From an uncultured bacterium (GTDB lineage: Bacteria; Bacillota; Clostridia; Oscillospirales; Oscillospiraceae), in contig CASEKM010000007.1 in the NCBI GenBank assembly GCA_949288405.1, forward strand, positions 1 to 15,237: a DNA stretch of 15,237 nt, read 5' to 3'. Each line of letters starts with the position of its first letter. The first letter of the stretch is position 1. The translations under genes were made by a program, and so were the position numbers. Shown here piece by piece: positions 7,506-13,770 of this stretch. Below the pieces are notes generated by a model. That model saw only the letters and a program-made list of their open reading frames with translations. It ran no database searches and was not told where the DNA came from.

Positions 7506-8341
7506 AGGACGGCCTCCTCCCGCGGACGGAGGGCCTGCACATCCCGGCCCCGCTCCAGGCGGAACACCGGTCCCCGCTCCTTGCGGGGGGCCACGGTGAG
7601 GGACAGGTCCCGCTCCGGGTCTACTCCCGCGGCGGACAGGCGGCGGGCGGCCACATCCCGGGCCCGGGCCGGGGTGTTGTTCTCCGAGGACAGGTGGGCC
7701 AGCACCACCGCCCTGGCCCCGGACTCCGCCGCCAGAGCGGCCAGCTCCGCCCCCATCTCATTGGACAGATGGCCCCGGTCCCCCAGGATGCGCTCCTTCA
7801 AGTAGTAGGGGTAGGGGCCGGACCTCACCCAATCCACGTCGTGGTTGGACTCGCACACCAGCAGGTCGCAGCCCCGCACGGCGTTGAGCACCTCGGGGGT
7901 GAGGCGGCCCAAGTCGGTGGCGGAGGCCAGCTTGCTCCCGTCCCCGGCGAGGGTATAGCCCACGCTGCAGGCCGCGTCGTGGGAGGTGGGGAAGGAGGTG
8001 ACCCACAGCTCCCCCACGGGGAAGCCGTCGCCGGGGGCAAAGTCCCGGCACAGGCGCTCCAGGAAGGGGATGCGGTAGCACAGCTGCCGCAGGGTGGGCG
8101 CGGTGGCATACACAGGCAGCCCCAGCTGCTTGGTGAGGGTGGCAAGGCCGGAGATATGGTCGCTGTGCTCGTGGGTGACCAGCACTCCGCCCAGGGAGGC
8201 GGGGTCCACCCCCAGGCCCTTCAGGGCGGTGGTGATCCGCCGGGCGGAGATCCCCGCGTCCAGCAGCAGCCGGGTCCCCCCGCAGCACACCAGAGCGCAG
8301 TTCCCGCTGGACCCGCTGGCCAATGTTGTGTATGTAAGCAC
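7499..8341 (-). CDS. walJ: WalJ/YycJ-like metallo-beta-lactamase-fold hydrolase
   Basis: A 280-residue MBL-fold protein. The N-terminus TYTTLASGSSGNCALV and the Zn-binding VTHEHSDHISG (THEHSDH at 56-62) are hallmarks of the YycJ/WalJ group. SHDAACSVGY, SATDLG, ESNHDVDWV and LAHLSSENN supply further metal ligands. In Bacillus this protein is linked to the WalRK cell-wall system and to coordinating division with DNA replication; its substrate is not established, and a nuclease role has been proposed. I chose GTG at 8339-8341 because GGGGGGA lies 5 bases upstream; an in-frame ATG at 8362 would add seven residues but has no ribosome site. It overlaps rlmH. A repeat-rich gap of 154 bases separates it from murA. 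Confidence 0.88.
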   Translation of the reverse strand: MLTYTTLASGSSGNCALVCCGGTRLLLDAGISARRITTALKGLGVDPASLGGVLVTHEHSDHISGLATLTKQLGLPVYATAPTLRQLCYRIPFLERLCRDFAPGDGFPVGELWVTSFPTSHDAACSVGYTLAGDGSKLASATDLGRLTPEVLNAVRGCDLLVCESNHDVDWVRSGPYPYYLKERILGDRGHLSNEMGAELAALAAESGARAVVLAHLSSENNTPARARDVAARRLSAAGVDPERDLSLTVAPRKERGPVFRLERGRDVQALRPREEAVLC

Positions 8342-8378
8342 AAAATCCCCCCGCAATATCATTCAGATAGAAGTTAGG

Positions 8379-8439
8379 AGATAGGAGATAGGAGTTTACC
8401 GGAAGACGACAGCGCCTCGTCAACTCCTATCTCCTATCT
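8379..8439. repeat. Inverted repeat built from a TAGGAGA heptamer
   Basis: AGATAGGAGATAGGAGTT (8379-8396) is perfectly complementary to 8422-8439, with a 25-base loop. Each arm consists of 7-base units (ATAGGAG); further imperfect copies lie outside the arms at 8366-8378 and 8440-8455. A low-complexity tract with CTTGACTCTCAACTCTCC follows to about 8487. It lies between murA and the walJ-like gene. No T-run marks it as a terminator. Confidence 0.75.
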
Positions 8440-8495
8440 TCTATCTCCTATCTCTCCACGCTTAATTCTTGACTCTCAACTCTCCGCACTGCGGC

Positions 8496-9788
8496 TCATC
8501 CCACCTGGGCCTTGGCATCCTCGTCGGGGACGGTGATGGTGCGGATGTCGGCGCCCACGCCGGCCAGCTTGCCCACCAGGTTCTCATAGCCCCGCTCGAT
8601 GTGGTAGATGGCGTCCACCTCGGTGACCCCCTGGGCGGCCAGACCGGCGATCACCATGGCGGCCCCTGCCCGCAGGTCACAGGCGTGGACCGGGGCCCCG
8701 GTGAGGGCGGAGACCCCCTCGATGACGGCCACCTTGCCGTCCACCTGGATGTGGGCCCCCATGCGGCGGAACTCGTCCACATAGCGGTACCGGCTGTCCC
8801 ACACCCCCTCGGTGAGGACGCTGGTGCCGTTGGCCAGGCACAGCACGGCGGCGATCTGGGGCTGCATATCGGTGGGGAAGCCCGGATAGGGCATGGTCTT
8901 CACATTGGTGCGGCTGATGGGACCGCTGCGGCGGACCCGGACGGCATCGTCCAGCTCCTCCACGTCCACCCCCATCTCCACCAGCTTGGCGGTGATGCAG
9001 TCCAGGTGCTTGGGGATCACGTTCTGAATGAGCACGTCGCCCCCCGCGGCGGCCACGGCGGCCATATAGGTGCCCGCCTCGATCTGGTCGGGGATGATGG
9101 AGTAGGTCCCGCCCCGGAGCTGCTTCACGCCCCGGATCTTGATCACGTCGGTGCCCGCCCCCATGATATTGGCCCCCATGGAGTTGAGGAAGTTGGCCAG
9201 GTCCACGATGTGGGGCTCTTTGGCTGCGTTTTCAATGACGGTCATGCCGTCAGCCAGGACGGCAGCCAGCATGATGTTCATGGTGGCCCCCACGGACACC
9301 ATATCCAGGTACACCTGCCCGCCGGACAGGCGGCCGCCGGGCACCTTGGCGCAGATGAGGCCGCTGCGCACGTCCACATCGGCCCCCATGGAGACAAAGC
9401 CCTTCACATGCTGGTCGATGGGCCGCCCCCCCAGGTCGCAGCCGCCGGGGAGGGGAACCTCCGCCCAGCCGAAGCGGCCCAGCAGAGCGCCCACCAGGTA
9501 GTAGCTGGCGCGGATCTTCCGGGCCAGCTCATAGGGCACCTGCCGGTTGCGGATGTGGGAGCAGTCGATGTCCACCGTGGTGCGGTTGACGGTGCGGATG
9601 TCCGCCCCCAGCTCCTGGAGGATCTGGAGGATCAGGGTCACGTCGCTGATCTGGGGAATATTTTCAATGCGGCACACCCCGTCCACCAGCAGGGCGGCGG
9701 GGATGATAGCGACAGCGGCGTTTTTTGCGCCGCTGATGGTAATGCTTCCGTGGAGGGGCTTGCCGCCCCGAATACGATACTTGGTCAA
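8496..9788 (-). CDS. murA: UDP-N-acetylglucosamine 1-carboxyvinyltransferase MurA
   Basis: MurA transfers enolpyruvate from PEP to UDP-GlcNAc, the first committed step of peptidoglycan synthesis, in the cytoplasm. The 430 residues cover the whole two-domain fold. ISGAKNAA carries Lys22/Asn23, PLPGGCDLGGRP carries the active Cys117 and Arg122, and GFPTDMQPQ carries the catalytic Asp. With Cys present the enzyme should be of the fosfomycin-sensitive type. The start is not certain. The frame is open to ATG 9857, but that codon has no ribosome site; TTG at 9786-9788 has GAGAGG 9 bases upstream, and from it Lys22 and Asn23 fall exactly on the E. coli numbering, so I prefer it. A good promoter lies at 9908-9936. 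Firmicutes often have two MurA copies; which one this is cannot be told. Confidence 0.95.
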   Translation of the reverse strand: MTKYRIRGGKPLHGSITISGAKNAAVAIIPAALLVDGVCRIENIPQISDVTLILQILQELGADIRTVNRTTVDIDCSHIRNRQVPYELARKIRASYYLVGALLGRFGWAEVPLPGGCDLGGRPIDQHVKGFVSMGADVDVRSGLICAKVPGGRLSGGQVYLDMVSVGATMNIMLAAVLADGMTVIENAAKEPHIVDLANFLNSMGANIMGAGTDVIKIRGVKQLRGGTYSIIPDQIEAGTYMAAVAAAGGDVLIQNVIPKHLDCITAKLVEMGVDVEELDDAVRVRRSGPISRTNVKTMPYPGFPTDMQPQIAAVLCLANGTSVLTEGVWDSRYRYVDEFRRMGAHIQVDGKVAVIEGVSALTGAPVHACDLRAGAAMVIAGLAAQGVTEVDAIYHIERGYENLVGKLAGVGADIRTITVPDEDAKAQVG

Positions 9789-9901
9789 ATTTGGCACCCT
9801 CTCGATCTGTGTTATAGATTGGGGTTTATATAGAAAAATCATATGGCCGTGGGCCATGAAACAGCGAAATCACTTTCGCGGGGAGACCCGCGCATAGAAA
9901 C
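9789..9901 (-). other. Hairpin-rich 5' leader of murA
   Basis: From the predicted start near 9901 to the TTG codon the minus-strand leader contains three short hairpins in a row: CGCGGG/CCCGCG (9877-9892), CGAAA/TTTCG (9862-9877, sharing its edge with the first) and ATGGCC/GGCCAT (9842-9856). An in-frame ATG at 9857 lies in it without a ribosome site. No known riboswitch was recognised. Confidence 0.45.
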
Positions 9902-9907
9902 GAGTAT

Positions 9908-9936
9908 ATTATAGCATCAGTATGTCCAAAAGGCAA
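9908..9936 (-). promoter_or_regulatory. Promoter of murA
   Basis: On the minus strand TTGCCT (9936-9931, 4 of 6) and a perfect TATAAT (9913-9908) are 17 bases apart, with TGC before the -10. Start predicted near 9901. Confidence 0.75.
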
Positions 9937-10037
9937 TGAAATTTGCAGAGTAGACATAAAATTGTGAAAAAAGTAAGAACGAACTGTAAAATTCAGGGTC
10001 CATTGGGCGGAATGGAGAGAGGGAGGCGGCGGGGACC

Positions 10038-10058
10038 GGCCGCCCTGTACGGGCGGCC
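10038..10058. repeat. Strong hairpin downstream of hemW
   Basis: GGCCGCCC and GGGCGGCC form an 8-bp all-G/C stem around a 5-base loop, 11 bases past the hemW stop. There is no adjacent T-run on the minus strand, so it may protect the 3' end or stop transcription only weakly. Confidence 0.45.
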
Positions 10059-10068
10059 CCAGCAGCCC

Positions 10069-11265
10069 TTATTCCGCCCCGCCGGGCCGGTTCCGGCGGA
10101 TCAGCTCGGTCCAGTCGGCCTGCTCCTGCCGGTCCAGCAGGTCGCCGATGAGCTGGTTGGACACCAGGAAGCCCCGGGGGGTGAAGCGCCAGCGTCCCTC
10201 TCCGGTCTGCTCCGCCCAGCCCTGGGCGGCAAATTCCCTCAGCCGGGCCGCCAGGGGGGCGAAGTCCATGAAGTAATCGTTGCGGTACTCCTGCCCATCC
10301 ACCCCCCGGGTGGTGCGCAGCCGGAGCATCAGGTACTCCCCGCACCGCTCCCGCTGGGGGATGAGCTCGGAGGCATCGATGATGTCGCCCCCCTCCAGCA
10401 CCCCCCGGATGTAGGCATCCAGGTCCCGGACAAAGGAGTACCGCCGCCCGCCGAAGTCCGAGTGGGCCCCCGGGCCGAAGCCGATATAGGGCCGGGTGAG
10501 CCAGTAGCGGAGATTGTGCCGGGATTCGTACCCGGGCTTGGCAAAATTGGAGATCTCATACTGGGGCAGGCCCGCCCGCTCCAGGCGGCCCACCGTCCAC
10601 AGGTACAGGTCGGCCTGCTGGTCCTCGTCCGGGAGGACCTCCCCCTCCGCCACCCGGCGGGCCAGGGGGGTGCCCTCCTCCACCTTCAATCCGTAGCAGG
10701 ACAGGTGCTGGGGGATGAGGGACAGGGCGTGCTCCACGGTGGCCTTCCAGCTGTCCATAGTCTGGCCGGGCAGGCCGTAGATCAGGTCCAGGGACACGTT
10801 GACAAACTTGGCCTTCCGGGCCGCCTCCACCGCCTGGTCGGTCTGATGGGGGGTGTGGATGCGGTGGATGCGCTGAAGCTCCTCCCCGTCGGCGGACTGC
10901 ATCCCCAGGGAGATGCGGTTCACCCCTGCCTTCCGCAGGGTGTGGAGCAGCTTATAGTCGGTGCTGTCCGGGTTGCACTCCACGGTGACCTCCGCGTCCC
11001 GGTCCACCTGGAACAGCTTGTGCAGGTGGGTCAGCAGCTCTCTGATGCGCTTGGCCCCGTAGTAGCTGGGGGTGCCGCCGCCGAAGTAGATGGAGTCCAC
11101 GCCGATCCCCTGGGCCAGAGGGGCGGTCTCCCGCATGTGGGCCAGAAGGGCCTTCTGATACCGGTCCATCTCCTTCTCCCGCCCGGCCAGGGAGTAGAAG
11201 TCGCAGTAGTCGCACTTGCTCCGGCAGAATGGAATGTGAATGTAGATCCCCAGCTTGTCCCCCAT
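10069..11265 (-). CDS. hemW: Radical SAM heme chaperone HemW (coproporphyrinogen oxidase-like)
   Basis: A 398-residue radical SAM protein. YIHIPFCRSKCDYCDFYS holds the [4Fe-4S] cysteines 14, 18 and 21. SIYFGGGTPS (about 58-67), VECNPDS, NRISLGMQS and SLDLIYGLPGQT are further SAM/barrel motifs. The C-terminal third (YEISNFAKPGYESRHNLRYW, then a winged-helix part around RCGEYLMLRLR) matches HemW rather than true HemN, which has a different CxxxCxxCxC context. HemW binds heme and passes it to respiratory enzymes; it is not a proven coproporphyrinogen dehydrogenase. ATG 11263-11265 is chosen because GAGGTG lies 7 bases upstream; a TTG at 11283 is the alternative. It has its own promoter. In many Firmicutes it sits near lepA or hrcA, not the case here. 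Confidence 0.93.
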   Translation of the reverse strand: MGDKLGIYIHIPFCRSKCDYCDFYSLAGREKEMDRYQKALLAHMRETAPLAQGIGVDSIYFGGGTPSYYGAKRIRELLTHLHKLFQVDRDAEVTVECNPDSTDYKLLHTLRKAGVNRISLGMQSADGEELQRIHRIHTPHQTDQAVEAARKAKFVNVSLDLIYGLPGQTMDSWKATVEHALSLIPQHLSCYGLKVEEGTPLARRVAEGEVLPDEDQQADLYLWTVGRLERAGLPQYEISNFAKPGYESRHNLRYWLTRPYIGFGPGAHSDFGGRRYSFVRDLDAYIRGVLEGGDIIDASELIPQRERCGEYLMLRLRTTRGVDGQEYRNDYFMDFAPLAARLREFAAQGWAEQTGEGRWRFTPRGFLVSNQLIGDLLDRQEQADWTELIRRNRPGGAE

Positions 11266-11296
11266 AACGGCACACCTCGACAAAAAGTTTCACCGT

Positions 11297-11325
11297 ATTA
11301 TATCCCATTCCCCCCTCCGGCGCAA
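11297..11325 (-). promoter_or_regulatory. Promoter of hemW
   Basis: On the minus strand TTGCGC (11325-11320) and a perfect TATAAT (11302-11297) are 17 bases apart. The -35 matches only the TTG. It lies back to back with the AEC gene promoter; a GGCGGC/GCCGCC hairpin (11333-11348) sits between them. Confidence 0.5.
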
Positions 11326-11357
11326 GGGGGAGGGCGGCAAACGCCGCCTGCGCCGCC

Positions 11358-11386
11358 GTGACAAAGGCGGCAAACTCTGCTATAAT
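11358..11386 (+). promoter_or_regulatory. Promoter of the AEC permease gene
   Basis: GTGACA (11358-11363, 5 of 6) and a perfect TATAAT (11381-11386) are 17 bases apart, with TGC before the -10. Start predicted near 11393. Confidence 0.75.
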
Positions 11387-11439
11387 GCTCCCGTTGGGCC
11401 TGCGGCCCGCAGATGGATCTGTATAAGGGGGCTTCCGGC

Positions 11440-12378
11440 GTGCTGAACATTGAAGACGTCTTTCTCAACTTGATGGAGCTGTTCCTGCTCATCGGGGTGG
11501 GATACGGGGCGGTGCGGCTGAACCTGCTGCCCGCCTCCGCCTCTAAGCTGTTCACCGCCCTGCTGATGAACATTACCCTGCCCGCCACCATTTTCACCTC
11601 CCTGGCCCGGCCCTATGACCCGGCCTTTTTCTCCTCGGGGGTGCTGATCGCGGCGCTGGGGACGGGCTTTTATCTCCTGTACGGGGTGGTGTGCCTGCTG
11701 CTGGTCCGCATCTTCCGCATCCCGGCGGGCAGGCAGGGGGTGTGGGTGCTGGGCTGCGTGTTCAGCAACAACGGCTATATGGGCTTTCCCATCGCCCTGG
11801 CCCTCTTCGGGGAGGAGGGGCTGGTGCTGGCCGTGCTCCTGGGAATCCCCTTCAACCTGCTGTCCTACACCTCGGGGGCCCGGCTGGTGAGCATGGACCG
11901 GGCAGCCGCCGGAGGGGCGCCGCCCCTCTCCTGGCGCGCCCTGCTGCTCACGGTGGTCAACGGCAGCACCCTGCTGGGTCTGCTCTTTTTTGCCGCCCAG
12001 TGGCCTGTCCCGGCGGTGCTCAGCGCGCCGCTCACCTATCTGTCCAATGTGACCACCCCTTTGTCCATGCTGATCATCGGCATGAGCCTGAGCGGCGGGG
12101 ATCTTCTGACCCCGCTTCGGGACTGGAGCGTGCTGTCCGGCTGCGGGGTGCGGCTGCTCCTGCTGCCCCTGCTCACCCTTGGGCTGGTGAAGCTCCTGCC
12201 CCTGGACGCCCCCCTGGTGGTGGGGGTGCTGGTGGTCATCATGGCCATGCCCTCCGCCGCCCTGACCTCCCTGCTGGCAGAGGCCTACGGGGGCGACACG
12301 GAGTTTGCCGCCCAGCTGGTCTTCCTCTCCAGCCTGCTGTGCCTGGTCACCATCCCCCTGATCTCCCTGCTGCTGTGA
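11440..12378 (+). CDS. AEC (auxin efflux carrier) family permease
   Basis: A 312-residue protein with about ten hydrophobic helices over its full length, matching the AEC/Mem_trans family. The opening NLMELFLLIGVGYGAVRL, the broken-helix motif FTALLMNITLPATIFTSL, the conserved GCVFSNNGYMGFPIALALFG and VTTPLSMLIIGMSL are typical. Bacterial relatives export or import small organic acids such as malate; the substrate here cannot be predicted. Starts are ambiguous: ATG 11413 has no ribosome site, while GTG 11440 has AAGGGGG (11425-11431) 8 bases upstream and gives the usual family N-terminus, so it is preferred. It diverges from hemW and is monocistronic. It converges on the candidate RNA unit at 12430-12972; the hairpin at 12440-12491 probably ends both. 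Confidence 0.88.
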   Translation: MLNIEDVFLNLMELFLLIGVGYGAVRLNLLPASASKLFTALLMNITLPATIFTSLARPYDPAFFSSGVLIAALGTGFYLLYGVVCLLLVRIFRIPAGRQGVWVLGCVFSNNGYMGFPIALALFGEEGLVLAVLLGIPFNLLSYTSGARLVSMDRAAAGGAPPLSWRALLLTVVNGSTLLGLLFFAAQWPVPAVLSAPLTYLSNVTTPLSMLIIGMSLSGGDLLTPLRDWSVLSGCGVRLLLLPLLTLGLVKLLPLDAPLVVGVLVVIMAMPSAALTSLLAEAYGGDTEFAAQLVFLSSLLCLVTIPLISLLL

Positions 12379-12439
12379 CGGTCCGCTCCCCATGAAAAAA
12401 GGGCCGCTCACCGCGCCCCCAAAAACATAAAAGAGCAAA

Positions 12440-12491
12440 AGAAATGACCCCTAACCGTCTTCCGCTGTTCTGACGATTAGGGGTCATTTCT
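12440..12491. terminator. Intrinsic terminator of the RNA unit, probably also of the AEC gene
   Basis: Perfect 15-base arms AGAAATGACCCCTAA (12440-12454) and TTAGGGGTCATTTCT (12477-12491), with an inner CGTC/GACG extension. On the minus strand a T-rich tail with TTTT blocks follows (12439-12421). On the plus strand the tail is weaker. Confidence 0.8.
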
Positions 12492-12516
12492 GGTGGTTCT
12501 TGTTATCTAACATCAT
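12484..12516 (-). CDS. 10-codon ORF with a strong ribosome site
   Basis: AGGAGG (12529-12524) lies 7 bases before two consecutive ATG codons. The frame reads MMLDNKNHQK and stops with TGA inside the left arm of the terminator. The geometry recalls a leader peptide of an attenuator, but no gene lies downstream on this strand. It could be a genuine microprotein, a relic of a leader, or a chance match inside an RNA. I recognise no family. Confidence 0.35.
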   Translation of the reverse strand: MMLDNKNHQK

Positions 12517-12764
12517 ATGGTTACCTCCTATTCTATCAATTCTCCTTGCCACACGCTCCGCTCGCAAGTGTCCATCCTGCGTTCAACGCTCTTTTCTGCG
12601 CTCCTTTGAGCTGCACTCCTCATACATGAGGTCCTGTTCTGTTGCGCGATTTCGTCTTTCTTGCGGCATTCTGTGGTGTTGGAGTTTGGTCCAGATGTGC
12701 TCTTCCGACCGGCGCGCGTTTTTTGGAACTTAACTGGACAGCTGCTCTGCTTTTGGGACCCTCT

Positions 12765-12799
12765 GGGATTTTCTTTGCTCTTACGGGGATTTTCTTTGC
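12765..12799 (-). repeat. Two direct copies of a 14-base purine-rich motif
   Basis: On the minus strand GCAAAGAAAATCCC occurs at 12799-12786 and again at 12778-12765, a period of 21 bases. The copies lie inside the candidate RNA, within the loop closed by TGGGACC/GGTCCCA. Confidence 0.8.
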
Positions 12800-12978
12800 G
12801 ATTCTCCGGTCCCATTTGGTTTTGTGCGTTTTCTTGGAGACTTGCTGTTTGGTTCCGAAATTTTCTTTTCCTTTCCGCGCCTTTTCAATCGAACTTCTTT
12901 ATTTCAATCTAGCCGCCGGATTCGGTGACATCTGGGGTCCAGGTTTCTTACCACATTGGTATCACCCTTTCTGGTTAT

Positions 12979-13007
12979 AATATAGCACCCGGCCCCGTAT
13001 TTGTCAA
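12979..13007 (-). promoter_or_regulatory. Strong promoter of the candidate RNA
   Basis: On the minus strand a perfect TTGACA (13007-13002) and TATATT (12984-12979) are 17 bases apart, with TGC before the -10. Upstream (13008-13055) is an A/T-rich tract with repeated A- and T-runs, like an UP element. This is the best promoter in the window and suits a highly transcribed stable RNA. Confidence 0.8.
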
Positions 13008-13077
13008 CTGTTTTTAGAGGAAATTACAATTCTTTTTGCAGGATTTTTGAAAATTGCTTGCAAGTCCCAGCCGCCCC

Positions 13078-13770
13078 TCAGCGGGGCGCGGGGGAGGAGC
13101 CCTCCGCCCGGCTCCGGCGGCGGATGACCGCGTCGGCGGCGATGAGCACGGCGCACCAGAACACCAGCAGAGCCAGGATCAAGAGGGCGCAGTTGCGGAA
13201 GAAGTCCTCCGGCAGCAGCAGGATGATGGGGTCGGTGCGCCAATCAAAGAGCCAGTTGGTCTTTCCCGGGAAGAACAGGGTGTGGAAGATCACAAAGGCC
13301 CGGTTGAAGTCCACGGCAGCCAGGGCGCCCACCGCCAGAAAGACGGCCCCCAGTCCCGCCGCGGCCCAAAAGCCCGGCCCCCGGCCCATCAGGCGGGCGG
13401 GGGTGAGGCGTCTCTTCCGGGCGGCGAAGAACAGGAGGACCAGCACCGCGGCAGCCAGCACCAGAAGCAGCAGGTCCAGCTGGAACAGGCCCCGCACATC
13501 CACAAAGTGGGCACGGCCCGACTCCGACCAGGGGAGCACCCCCACCGAGAAGTCCGGCCGCAGGCCCAGGCAGAAGTCCAGCATCTCGTCGAAGGCCTGC
13601 CTGATCTGCTCCGGGGTGAGGCCGGTGTGCTTCGGGAGGGACATGGCCTCAATGTGGGCGTAGTAGAAGGGGCGGCACAGGATGGGCACGGCAATGGAGC
13701 CGCACAGCACCAGCAGGGCGGTGGCCAGGGCGGTGAGCAGGGAGAGCAGCTTACTGGGAACTCGTTTCAA
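13078..13770 (-). CDS. DUF1461 (TIGR01906) membrane protein, Lit-like lipoprotein transacylase candidate
   Basis: A 230-residue protein with four hydrophobic helices at about 8-32, 97-118, 133-153 and 190-213, the layout of the DUF1461/TIGR01906 family. Family marks are YYAHIEAMSLPKHTGLT, AHFVDVRGLF and FIFHTLFFPGKTNWLFD-type blocks (here VIFHTLFFPGKTNWLFD), followed by a terminal helix. Lit of Enterococcus and Bacillus belongs to this family and moves an acyl chain from the lipoprotein's glyceryl to its N-terminal amine, giving lyso-form lipoproteins. Two conserved histidines reported as catalytic there correspond in context to His88 and His163 here. Whether this clostridial member has Lit activity is inference. 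The TTG start (13768-13770) overlaps the preceding gene's stop as TTGA and has GAGGTG 7 bases upstream. Family call is firm, activity tentative. Confidence 0.8.
   Translation of the reverse strand: MKRVPSKLLSLLTALATALLVLCGSIAVPILCRPFYYAHIEAMSLPKHTGLTPEQIRQAFDEMLDFCLGLRPDFSVGVLPWSESGRAHFVDVRGLFQLDLLLLVLAAAVLVLLFFAARKRRLTPARLMGRGPGFWAAAGLGAVFLAVGALAAVDFNRAFVIFHTLFFPGKTNWLFDWRTDPIILLLPEDFFRNCALLILALLVFWCAVLIAADAVIRRRSRAEGSSPAPR

Larger units (their letters stand above)
12430..12972 (-). ncRNA. Candidate structured non-coding RNA, about 530 nt, class unknown
   Basis: This stretch is bounded by a near-consensus minus-strand promoter and an intrinsic terminator, yet no frame holds a convincing protein. 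It is strongly purine-rich on the minus strand (45 of 60 bases in 12841-12900) and lower in GC than its neighbours (28 and 24 of 60 in two counted blocks). The 5' end can fold into a three-way junction: GGTGA (12966-12962) with TCACC (12928-12924) encloses hairpins ACCA/TGGT and CTGG/CCAG. Further pairings are TGGGACC (12814-12808) with GGTCCCA (12760-12754) and GTCCAG (12739-12734) with CTGGAC (12694-12689). A-rich linkers between helices resemble large structured RNAs. It does not show the conserved cores of tmRNA, RNase P RNA, SRP RNA or 6S RNA. A basic small protein remains a less likely alternative. Confidence 0.5.

Noticed and set aside
4498..7542. A 1014-codon open frame on the minus strand
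   Set aside because: It is antisense to clear VanW and DUF2461 domains and to the other frame of rlmH. Its product is Gly/Leu/His-rich low complexity, a by-product of G/C-rich third positions.
8366..8455. Possible CRISPR array
   Set aside because: The repeat unit is 7 bases without spacers, in inverted arrangement, and there are no cas genes.
8469..9833. A 454-codon plus-strand frame
   Set aside because: It is the antisense shadow of murA.
12528..12815. A 95-codon basic frame (KENPRKS KENPRGS repeat) on the minus strand
   Set aside because: No ribosome site before its ATG, composition follows the purine bias of the strand, and other frames look equally protein-like; kept only as the alternative to the RNA reading.
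12430..12972. tmRNA, RNase P RNA, SRP RNA or 6S RNA
   Set aside because: The diagnostic cores of these RNAs (for example the GAGGAAAGTC block of RNase P RNA or the tmRNA ends) are absent on reading.
12642..12980. Plus-strand frames rich in Phe/Leu
   Set aside because: They are complements of the purine-rich strand and lack ribosome sites.
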